From Citrobacter sp. R56 (GTDB lineage: Bacteria > Pseudomonadota > Gammaproteobacteria > Enterobacterales > Enterobacteriaceae), in the NCBI RefSeq assembly GCF_016811995.1, contig NZ_CP069159.1, forward strand, positions 4,154,001 to 4,218,000: 64,000 bases of DNA. The letters are read 5' to 3'. The notes under the pieces were generated by a model that was given only the letters and a program-made list of their open reading frames with translations, made no database searches and was not told the DNA's origin. A program made the position numbers and the translations under genes. Shown one piece after another: positions 35,615 through 44,099 of this stretch (the first letter of the stretch is position 1; each line of letters starts with the position of its first letter).

Positions 35615-35846
35615 TCACAACCCGAAGGTGTTTCGTAAAACACATCGTGTTGTGAAAATTTGAGAGACTCGAACACACCGCTTATCTGTTCTTATTACGG
35701 AGAACAGACACAGTGTGTCGTTTCAATTTTCAGCTTGATCCAGATTTTTAAAGAGCAAAACTTCTTAATGCACTCGAAAGTACATTCAGAAGTTCATCAT
35801 TCATCAGACAATCTGTGTGAGCACTACAAAGGCAGGTTCTTTAAGG
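35615..35846 (-). other. 16S-23S internal spacer without tRNA (232 bp)
   Basis: The spacer starts after the 16S end with the usual CTTTGTAGTGCTCACACAG and TTGTCTGAT sequence and later has a boxA-like TGCTCTTTAAAAA (35756-35744). Between them lies only about 50 bp. No clover-leaf, no CCA end and no piece of tRNA-Glu, tRNA-Ile or tRNA-Ala is present. All seven E. coli rRNA operons carry tRNA here. Confidence 0.92.
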
Positions 35847-37388
<1,542 letters not shown>

Positions 37389-37549
37389 AAGTTTGATGCT
37401 CGTGAATTAAACTTCGTAATGAATTACGTATGTTCACTCTTGAGACTTGGTATTCATTTTTCGTCTTGCGACGTTAAGAATCCGTATCTTCGAGTGCCCA
37501 CACAGATTGTCTGATAAATTGTTAAAGAGCAGTTGCGACGCGCTTTAGC
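37389..37549 (-). other. rRNA leader with boxA
   Basis: Leader between promoter P2 and the 16S gene. BoxA TGCTCTTTAACA is at 37531-37520 on the minus strand, the antitermination signal. The segment also pairs in part with the 16S-23S spacer (shared CACAGATTGTCTGAT) for RNase III processing. Confidence 0.85.
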
Positions 37550-37569
37550 GCTCTGTCGCGAGGTGGCGT

Positions 37570-37597
37570 ATATTACGCTTTCCTCTTTCAGAGTCAA
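37570..37597 (-). promoter_or_regulatory. rRNA promoter P2
   Basis: On the minus strand -35 TTGACT (37597-37592), 16-bp spacer, -10 TAATAT (37575-37570), followed by a GC-rich CGCCACC discriminator. The arrangement is that of E. coli rrn P2. Confidence 0.88.
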
Positions 37598-37679
37598 CCC
37601 TGATTTTCAGGATTTTTCTCTTCAACCGAACCGGCTGTTTGTGTGAAGTGATTCACATCCGCCGTGTCGATGGAGGCGC

Positions 37680-37707
37680 ATTATAGGGAGTTCTCTGCCG
37701 CCCGCAA
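37680..37707 (-). promoter_or_regulatory. rRNA promoter P1
   Basis: On the minus strand -35 TTGCGG (37707-37702), 16-bp spacer, -10 TATAAT (37685-37680), then the discriminator GCGCCTCC. The text ACTCCCTATAATGCGCC is the typical rrn P1 core. AT-rich sequence upstream (to about 37760) would be the UP element and Fis region. P1 lies 110 bp upstream of P2. Confidence 0.9.
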
Positions 37708-37764
37708 CCCTTAAATGACAGAAAAATGACTGACTGCTGCATTCCACAGCAAAACCCCGCCTTA

Positions 37765-38225
37765 TACCCATTTACGCACAGAGTTATCCACAATGATGCC
37801 GATATTTTCAGCCGCAACGACTCACAGTGTGTGTATCTATGCCGCGGGGACATGTCATTTATCTATACCTGACACAAACTCTGCCTTCCCTGCATCCCTA
37901 CATCTATATAGATGTTCATCACCGCAGCCCCTTGGGAACAATCAGCTGTTCAACGACAGCAGCGTTAGCGCATCTCCAACACGACGACTCTCTTGAGTCC
38001 CTTAATAAGGCCGGTTCTTGCTTTTGGTGCAAACGACCAATGATCTATTCCCATCACCAACCGTCCCCCTGATTTTACCGACGCGGCGGAAGGGCGCAGT
38101 GAGTGGCAAAGGGTGGCAAGGGGTGTGGTGAGAGACAGGTATCGATTTGCGCTTGTCGCCCCAGGGTGTGTCTCTTGATCACAATGAAAACCAACACATC
38201 TATATATATAGAAGAGCCTGGTGCG
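37765..38225. other. Accessory gap upstream of rRNA operon
   Basis: No gene is supported in these 460 bp. Two AT palindromes are present: ACATCTATATAGATGT at 37900-37915 and TCTATATATATAGA at 38199-38212, both preceded by CA/ACA context. No known function. Confidence 0.4.
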
Positions 38226-38274
38226 CTATAAATGCAAAGAACCCACCTACAGGGCGGGTTCTTTGCATTTATAG
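38226..38274. repeat. Perfect 19-bp inverted repeat (hairpin)
   Basis: CTATAAATGCAAAGAACCC (38226-38244) and its exact reverse complement at 38256-38274, with a GC-rich 11-base centre. The base of the stem (AAAGAACCC/GGGTTCTTT) looks like a bidirectional terminator of the kind found after tRNA genes. It lies downstream of the DUF1471 gene (minus strand) by about 107 bp. Confidence 0.7.
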
Positions 38275-38381
38275 GTATAGGTTCAGGTCGGCTTCAGGCC
38301 TCTCCCTCCCACTTATTCTGTCCCTGTCGCTGCCGGACATCGCCGGATGCGGTTTTCCCTCTGGTATGGGGCAGTTCAGGC

Positions 38382-38651
38382 TCACCTTTTCCGATAAACG
38401 TTGGCTGTTCCGTGGATCTTGTTATTGGTGTTACCCGAGGTCATCACGAAAATGTCTCCCCCTTTTTCATCTGCTTTTTTAGAAAGCTCAGCTTTCGCCT
38501 CAGCCGTACTGGTCGTACCTGACGTGGCGATCTCACCGACGTTGACATACTGATCGGCGACTTTCTCGAAGTCTTTTTGCAGCATCATTTCCGCAGCCTG
38601 CGCACTAAAAGAAAAAGCAGCGACTAGCGCTCCAGCAATTATCTTTTTCAT
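38382..38651 (-). CDS. Small DUF1471 periplasmic protein (YhcN/BhsA-like)
   Basis: An 89-residue exported protein: MKKIIAGALVAAFSFSAQAAE signal peptide, then a single DUF1471 domain (about residues 35-89) with the typical end GNTNNKIHGTANVYRK. The ATG at 38651 has GAGGGATAT upstream. Members of this family respond to stress and affect biofilm or surface properties; this particular member is not recognisable as a named E. coli protein. A strong hairpin lies downstream. Confidence 0.85.
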   Translation of the reverse strand: MKKIIAGALVAAFSFSAQAAEMMLQKDFEKVADQYVNVGEIATSGTTSTAEAKAELSKKADEKGGDIFVMTSGNTNNKIHGTANVYRKR

Positions 38652-39295
38652 ATATCCCTCGTCATCACTGGCTATCACACTTAAGCACTTGTGTTTATTT
38701 TGAAGAATCAATCAGATGGTCACTCAAAATATGTATGTCTGTTCTCTGTCATAAGTGGAAAGTCATTTGCATTACCTGTACCCCAAAAGACCTGCATCAC
38801 TCACCACACGCCAGACATCATAACTATATGAACAATTACCGTAATACTGTCAACAATAATAAAATCGCCACATCTGAAATGGATATAACGACTATGCAAC
38901 TCCTGGGGATGAAAACAGAATAAACGACAACCACATTAATTATCGTTAATATAAAATCCTGCCTCATTGAGAAGAAAAAATTCTGATAAAAAGCAAAAAA
39001 GACGTCAGTACATAACGCAGAATCTCTTTCATTGCACATTTCGCCTTATATAACCCTGCACACTTTACTTAAAATAATATTAAGAATAACCCAGTCACAC
39101 AAAAATATTGAATAGTTTAAGATATTTAAACACTTAACATTTCATCAAAACAGGGATGGTGAAAATATGCGAAATCCATCACAAAAAAAAGGCTGTGCCA
39201 ATCTAGCTTTTCGGAAAATAAACGTTGTTATTGATATCGCATTATATGATTATTGAATACATCGACAGTGTACAGTCAGTAGGAACAGAGAATAG
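38652..39295. other. AT-rich gap without gene
   Basis: 644 bp upstream of both the DUF1471 gene (minus) and the AraC-type gene (plus). A 62-codon open stretch at 38735-38923 has no ribosome site and no recognisable sequence. I expect only promoters here. Confidence 0.5.
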
Positions 39296-39670
39296 ATGGC
39301 ATGTTCAAAAAACAATTCATTTACAAAAGAAGTGTCCAACCAACTGATCGCATTGATTAATGAAAGACCAGAAGACAAGTTACAGATTGATGATCTCGTT
39401 ACTATCTCTGGATTTTCAAAGTTTTATCTGCAATCTTTTTTTAAAGCACACACGGGAATATCGCTTGGACGCTTTATAAAAGATATCTACCTTAATCATT
39501 CTGCACTTGAATTAATGAATTCACAGAATACTATTCTAAATATTGCCTTAAATGCAGGATACAGTTCACAACAGTCATTCTGTCGGGCATTCCGCAAAAA
39601 ATATAAAATAACCCCAGGCGAACTCAGAAAGTCAGGAGTTAAAGCAGAAGATTTTATAACTGAAAACTAA
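39296..39670 (+). CDS. Short AraC-family regulator (MarA/RamA-like size)
   Basis: A 124-residue protein that is almost entirely an AraC DNA-binding domain, with two helix-turn-helix motifs: LQIDDLVTISGFSKFYLQSFFK (about residues 29-50) and ILNIALNAGYSSQQSFCRAFRK (about 80-101). It has no effector domain, so it would act when its own level changes, like MarA, SoxS or RamA, but it is not clearly one of them. Start at 39296 after AGGAACAG. AT-rich and poorly adapted codons suggest acquisition. Its targets are unknown. Confidence 0.85.
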   Translation: MACSKNNSFTKEVSNQLIALINERPEDKLQIDDLVTISGFSKFYLQSFFKAHTGISLGRFIKDIYLNHSALELMNSQNTILNIALNAGYSSQQSFCRAFRKKYKITPGELRKSGVKAEDFITEN

Positions 39671-40299
39671 ACAGCATCATTGACTACTTTTCCAGTAAGA
39701 TACGCTTGTACTCTGGCCCCATCCGTTCCAATATTCTCCGCAATAATTCATGGATCCCCTACTCCTTGCGCAGAGAAATACCTCAAAATAATACATAAAA
39801 AAAGACCGCACGGGCGGCGGTCAAATGATGTGTTAAGAATAGTAATTGTTTATTTCTCTTTCAGGCACATTTACTCACATTTCATAAACATCATCAACTC
39901 AGAAAAAAGAATCCTTTCTCTTACTTGAAGCGCCTTATGAAACATTTACAAAATAGCGTTTAAAAACTCACCATGCAATTCAATTATAATTATTATATTC
40001 CATATAGTTAAATCGTTCCGTAATTCTAAACGATTAACTCTAGCGAGACATATTGAATAAGGTATCCTGCTTTCATTACCATTAAGCAAGACATTATCTA
40101 AACAAGTAAAATTAACAGAATATTCACGAAAACCGTACTGACTCAAAACAATATATCGGGATTTATCATCCCGTGAGACATAACCACGCTGTCCCCCTTA
40201 GTACTATTCCCCCTAAACCATAACTTAGGGGTGATACGTCAGCGAAAGAAGATGGGTCGAGCTTAGTTTTACCAACCCGACGGAGGGAGGAGGAATAGT
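39671..40299. other. Gap with hairpins upstream of yiaW-like gene
   Basis: 629 bp without a supported gene. It holds a hairpin near 39807-39826 (GACCGC...GCGGTC), a hairpin CGGGAT...ATCCCG at 40157-40173 and another CCCCTAA...TTAGGGG at 40210-40231. The last two lie in the leader of the next gene. A strong ribosome site GGAGGGAGGAGG is at 40280-40292. Confidence 0.45.
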
Positions 40300-40644
40300 A
40301 TGTTCCTTAATTATTTTGCACTTGGCGTTTTAATCCTGGTGTTCCTGATAATTTTTTACGGTGTCATCATCATTCATGACATTCCTTACGAAATTGCCAA
40401 AAAACGTAACCACCCGCATGCCGATGCCATACATGTTGCCGGATGGGTAAGCCTGTTCACGTTACATGTCTTGTGGCCGTTCCTTTGGATTTGGGCCACG
40501 TTGTATCGCCCCGACCGTGGATGGGGAATGCAGACTGCACAGCAACCGCAGTATGAAAACCTGCAATTGCGTATTGCTGAGCTTGAACGGCTGGTGAAAA
40601 AGCAACAACAACACGCTGACTCTGATAACACTCAAGGCAATTAA
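40300..40644 (+). CDS. yiaW: DUF3302 inner-membrane protein (YiaW-like)
   Basis: A 114-residue protein with two transmembrane helices ([19 protein letters not shown] and the [19 protein letters not shown] segment) and a short C-terminal coiled region ([17 protein letters not shown]). This is the DUF3302 family, whose E. coli member is YiaW. The next gene, 2 bp after the stop, is a YiaV homologue, so the yiaWV pair is preserved but in a different genomic place from E. coli. The pair probably forms an envelope export or efflux component; function unproven. Confidence 0.85.
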   Translation: MFLNYFALGVLILVFLIIFYGVIIIHDIPYEIAKKRNHPHADAIHVAGWVSLFTLHVLWPFLWIWATLYRPDRGWGMQTAQQPQYENLQLRIAELERLVKKQQQHADSDNTQGN

Positions 40645-40646
40645 TT

Positions 40647-41783
40647 GTGGATTTATTAATTATTCTGACTTACGTGGCTCTGGCCTGGCTGGTCTTTAAA
40701 ATATTCAAGATTCCTGTCAATAAATGGAGTATCCCAACAGCAGCTCTGGGTGGAATCTTTCTGGTTGGTGCCCTGATTCTATTAATGAACTATAACCACC
40801 CTTATACCTTTAAGGCGCAAAAAGCGGTGATATCCGTTCCGATTACGCCACAGGTGACGGGTATTGTGCGTAAGGTCACGGATAAGCCAAACGAACTTAT
40901 CAAAAAAGGCGAAGTCCTTTTTGAACTGGATCCGACACGCTTCCAGGCCCGCGTTGCGAGACTGGAAGCCGATATTGTCACCGCAATCCATAATGCTGAT
41001 TCGCTACAGGCGCAGATGGATGAAGCCGTCGCGAATACCGCGACAGCAGCTGCGCAACGCGATCGCTTGTACAAAGATTACCAACGCTATTTGCAAGGCA
41101 GTAAGGCGAAGGTGAATCCGTTTTCAGAAAGCGATATTGATCATGCCCGGCAAAGCTACCTCGCTCAGGATGCGGCAGTAAAGTCATCCGTTGCAGAGCA
41201 AGCGCAAATCAAAAGCCAGCTTGATAGCCTTCTCAACGGCGAGCAATCGCAAGTTGCCAGCCTGCGCGCCCAGCTTGCTGAAGCAAAGTTTGATTTAGAG
41301 CAGACCGTTGTCCGTGCGCCGAGCGATGGCTACGCTACTCAAGTGTTGATCCGCCCAGGTACTTTTGCTGCGGCGTTACCACTGCGTCCGGTAATGGTGT
41401 TTATTCCCAAACAAAAACGGCAGATCGTGGCGCAATTCCGCCAGAACTCATTGTTGCGTTTAAAAGCCGGTGATGAAGCCGAGATCGTGTTCAACTCTTT
41501 ACCAGGCCAGGTATTCACAGGAAAACTGGCAGGCGTGCTTCCGGCGATTCCAGGCGGCTCGTATCAGGCTCAAGGGACATTGCAATCATTGACGGCCACG
41601 CCGGGTACTGAAGGTGTTCTCGCCCTCATTGATCTGAACCCAGATGAGAGTATTGATGCCTTACCGGATGGCATATACGCGCAAGTTGCCGTCTATTCAG
41701 ATCATTTTTCTCATGTGGCCATTATGCGTAAAGTATTACTGCGTATGACCAGTTGGATGCATTACCTCTATCTGGACCATTAA
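40647..41783 (+). CDS. yiaV: HlyD-type membrane fusion protein (YiaV-like)
   Basis: A 378-residue periplasmic adaptor (membrane fusion) protein. Two N-terminal hydrophobic stretches anchor it, followed by the biotinyl-lipoyl-like half ([20 protein letters not shown]), a coiled-coil hairpin (about residues 90-220) and the second half ([19 protein letters not shown]). It closely follows E. coli YiaV in sequence and length. It starts with GTG at 40647, 2 bp after yiaW. No outer-membrane or pump partner is encoded next to it. Confidence 0.9.
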   Translation: MDLLIILTYVALAWLVFKIFKIPVNKWSIPTAALGGIFLVGALILLMNYNHPYTFKAQKAVISVPITPQVTGIVRKVTDKPNELIKKGEVLFELDPTRFQARVARLEADIVTAIHNADSLQAQMDEAVANTATAAAQRDRLYKDYQRYLQGSKAKVNPFSESDIDHARQSYLAQDAAVKSSVAEQAQIKSQLDSLLNGEQSQVASLRAQLAEAKFDLEQTVVRAPSDGYATQVLIRPGTFAAALPLRPVMVFIPKQKRQIVAQFRQNSLLRLKAGDEAEIVFNSLPGQVFTGKLAGVLPAIPGGSYQAQGTLQSLTATPGTEGVLALIDLNPDESIDALPDGIYAQVAVYSDHFSHVAIMRKVLLRMTSWMHYLYLDH

Positions 41784-41789
41784 GCAGTT

Positions 41790-41860
41790 CATTGTGCCTT
41801 GTTGATGTCGGGTAATTATTTCAGGTCGTAGATCATCTACACTGGAAACAAGGCACAATG
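41790..41860. repeat. 14-bp perfect inverted repeat before LysR gene
   Basis: CATTGTGCCTTGTT (41790-41803) and AACAAGGCACAATG (41847-41860) are exact reverse complements, 43 bp apart. Inside is a second palindrome GTAGATCATCTAC (41828-41840). The structure ends 17 bp before the LysR-type start codon and begins 6 bp after the yiaV stop. It may be a regulator operator, a structured leader or an attenuator. Confidence 0.85.
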
Positions 41861-41877
41861 TTTACAGAACAGACATA

Positions 41878-42801
41878 ATGAAACAATTAAAAATCAGAGA
41901 TTTAAAAATACTGCTGGATCTTGTTGAAACGAAAAGTTTCAGTCTGTCTGCGAAAAATGCGGGTCTGACCCAGGCCAGCATCAGTAAAAGCATTGCGGCA
42001 GTGGAAGAAACGTTAGGCATTAAAATAATTGATCGGGAGAGTCGCCCTGTCAGGCTAACCGCCTTCGGCGAAACGCTATTGCCTCGCATTAGAAAGCACA
42101 TTATTGAAAATGATGAGCTCTTTGAACTGGTTGAGCATTACAAGAAAGCCCCTACAGGCGAAGTAAACATCTTTTCCCCTTCAGGCATGCAGGCTTATCT
42201 TGCAGAAAATATTCTGCCGCCCTTGTTTCAACGATTCCCTGATTTGAACGTAACAATAACAACATCCAATCACTATAAAGCCGACTACTTTAAAGGCGTA
42301 AGTTTTAATAATTCCTGCGATATGCTGATTTCCTATTCGCCACCGCATAATCAGAATCTGATCGCCAGAAAAGTAAAACGCATACGGATGGATGTGTTTG
42401 CAACCCCAGAATTTCGCGAACGCCATCCCTTCACTACGCCAGAAGAGTTATCCCGGCATCCTTTCATTTTATTAAGTTCAATGGCGAATAACAGTTATGA
42501 AAATATTTTTGAGTTTGCGAATGCAGAAACTGCAGAAGTAAAATCGGTCGCTGTTACAGGAAAACTAAAGTTCGACAATGTTTACACCGCCATCAATTGC
42601 TGTCGAAATGGGATGGGGTACATGGTCACGTCCGATTTACTTCTGAAAGATACCAGCGGAATACAGGCCGTCCTGCCTCCAGAATGGGGCATTTATATTG
42701 ATTGCTATGTCATTTATAGAAGCCGGAAGAACCTGCCGTTCCGTGTACAATCATCGTTAGATTATATTATTGAGCTAATGGCTCAGGAAAATAAGCCGTA
42801 A
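41878..42801 (+). CDS. LysR-family transcriptional regulator
   Basis: A 307-residue regulator with an N-terminal winged helix-turn-helix (LKILLDLVETKSFSLSAKNAGLTQASISKSIAAVE, about residues 9-43, given by position) and a C-terminal ligand-binding domain of the periplasmic-binding type. It lies in the same orientation as yiaWV, 94 bp after them. In E. coli the neighbouring LysR gene is yiaU, but this protein is not obviously YiaU. The perfect inverted repeat immediately upstream could be its autoregulatory site. Confidence 0.88.
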   Translation: MKQLKIRDLKILLDLVETKSFSLSAKNAGLTQASISKSIAAVEETLGIKIIDRESRPVRLTAFGETLLPRIRKHIIENDELFELVEHYKKAPTGEVNIFSPSGMQAYLAENILPPLFQRFPDLNVTITTSNHYKADYFKGVSFNNSCDMLISYSPPHNQNLIARKVKRIRMDVFATPEFRERHPFTTPEELSRHPFILLSSMANNSYENIFEFANAETAEVKSVAVTGKLKFDNVYTAINCCRNGMGYMVTSDLLLKDTSGIQAVLPPEWGIYIDCYVIYRSRKNLPFRVQSSLDYIIELMAQENKP

Positions 42802-42867
42802 CAGCAGCAGGTCGTAATGTCATTAGACACAAGTCTGCTGTGATGAGTGAAGAGTACACTGTCATAC

Positions 42868-43197
42868 TCATGCAAACGCCTTTGCTTTGCGGGAGTCGTC
42901 ATTCACCGCCAGAGCAAATTTCAAAAAGGTTTCCCCGATCATTTTATCCAGCTCTACCGCGTATTTGGTTGGACGCAAACAACGCCCTTCTCTTTCAAAA
43001 AGCGGTACGGGAAAGTAGGAACAAAAGCGTTTGAGCATTATACTCACTGTGGGCGCTGAACAGTTCAACACCACACTGGCATTAAATATCGTCTTATAGC
43101 TCATCACCGCAGAAAAGTAGAGTGCAGAATTAAAGTCAATGTTTTTCAGATACTCAAAGTCATGTTTTTCAAGCATATCATTATTCTCAATGTTCAC
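42868..43197 (-). CDS. Stand-alone LysR-type helix-turn-helix protein
   Basis: A 109-residue protein containing only the DNA-binding half of a LysR regulator: LNCSAPTVSIMLKRFCSYF is the recognition region (about residues 44-62), followed by the wing REGRCLRPTKYAVELDKMIGETF. No effector domain exists and the C-terminus ends in RKAKAFA. It starts at GTG 43197 with AGAGG upstream; an ATG seven codons later is an alternative. It could be a truncated regulator or a true short regulator such as those that act by dimerising with full LysR proteins. It is convergent with the LysR gene. Confidence 0.7.
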   Translation of the reverse strand: MNIENNDMLEKHDFEYLKNIDFNSALYFSAVMSYKTIFNASVVLNCSAPTVSIMLKRFCSYFPVPLFEREGRCLRPTKYAVELDKMIGETFLKFALAVNDDSRKAKAFA

Positions 43198-43842
43198 TCA
43201 ATTAGCCTCTCATATAACAACATAAAATATAAGTATTTTAAATGATTGAACAAACAATCATTAGCGCTATGAAGTTATAAAACAAAACTATATACAACCA
43301 GATATAGTTAAGTAATGTGGCGATTTATTGCGGAGTCAACATCGATAATAATGAATAACTCCAACACCACAGGTTAATTAAACTATTTTGTAAATTAAAA
43401 TAGTTAGCGCGTTATTAAATACTGATCTGGAAAATTAATACAAATTCAACTCAGGAGTTGTCCTGATGAATGTTTAAGAGAGTACCAAAACCACAAAAAA
43501 GATAAACAATTAAAAGATGCAAAACAGTGAATACTATTATTCCAAAATTGTCATAGAGCCATCGACTTCATCACTAAGTTCCCGTTCCCTGAACCAGAAA
43601 CAGAAACAGAACACCAACAGCACCCCAGTGCACTCAAACGAGAGAAAACGTCATCGCCCTATGAAAAGGGGGCTTTTGATAACACGGCTCCTTCCCCCCA
43701 CACCGGCTCCACTTCAGGGAGTCCAACGCTACTCCTCTGGCAAAATTGATCCAGACACATTTTTGCGAAATAACTCTTGATGCAAAACTTGATCTTTATG
43801 ATAATCATTCTTGTTATCATTTTCATAACGGACGTGCCTGGT
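43198..43842. other. Gap upstream of heme operon
   Basis: 645 bp between the HTH gene and hemP. An open stretch of 87 codons at 43517-43780 has low-complexity Ser/Asn-rich sequence and no convincing ribosome site; I do not call it. The region ends in a Fur box (43800-43818) that must control hemP and the following operon. Confidence 0.5.
43800..43818 (+). promoter_or_regulatory. Fur box upstream of hemP
   Basis: GATAATCATTCTTGTTATC matches the 19-bp Fur consensus in about 13 positions, including both flanking GATAAT/TTATC arms. It lies 25 bp before the hemP start. A putative -35 TTGATC lies about 20 bp upstream. Iron repression of the heme operon is expected. Confidence 0.78.
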
Positions 43843-44025
43843 ATGCTTAACACTACGGCAGCACAACACATTAAAGACACTACGCCGCTCTCCCCTTCTC
43901 GCGCCAAGCGCCAGATAGACAGCAAGATGCTGCTTGGCGAAGAGGGATGGGTGCTGATTGAACATAAAGGTCAACATTACCTGCTGCGCCAGACGCAATC
44001 CGGAAAACTGATCCTGACTAAATAA
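43843..44025 (+). CDS. hemP: Heme uptake protein HemP
   Basis: A 60-residue small protein. The C-terminal part RQIDSKMLLGEEGWVLIEHKGQHYLLRQTQSGKLILTK, here named by position (about residues 24-60), has the HemP/HmuP pattern SxxLLxGxxxxxIxHxGxxYxLRxTxxGKLILTK. The ATG at 43843 is chosen because the longer frame (from 43777) would run through the Fur box. It precedes hemR by 74 bp, the usual hemP-hemR order of Yersinia-type heme loci. Its role is probably in heme-receptor expression. Confidence 0.85.
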   Translation: MLNTTAAQHIKDTTPLSPSRAKRQIDSKMLLGEEGWVLIEHKGQHYLLRQTQSGKLILTK

Positions 44026-44099
44026 AACATTCTATTTCGCCAGCCACCCAGGTCATCCCAGGCAGCCAGCACTTTTCAATTTCCTCATGGAGAGTTGTT

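Noticed and set aside
38735..38923. 62-codon frame in AT-rich gap
   Set aside because: No ribosome site and no domain; length is expected by chance.
43517..43780. 87-codon frame upstream of hemP
   Set aside because: Low-complexity Ser/Asn/Gln sequence, poor ribosome site, followed by the Fur box region; more likely promoter DNA.
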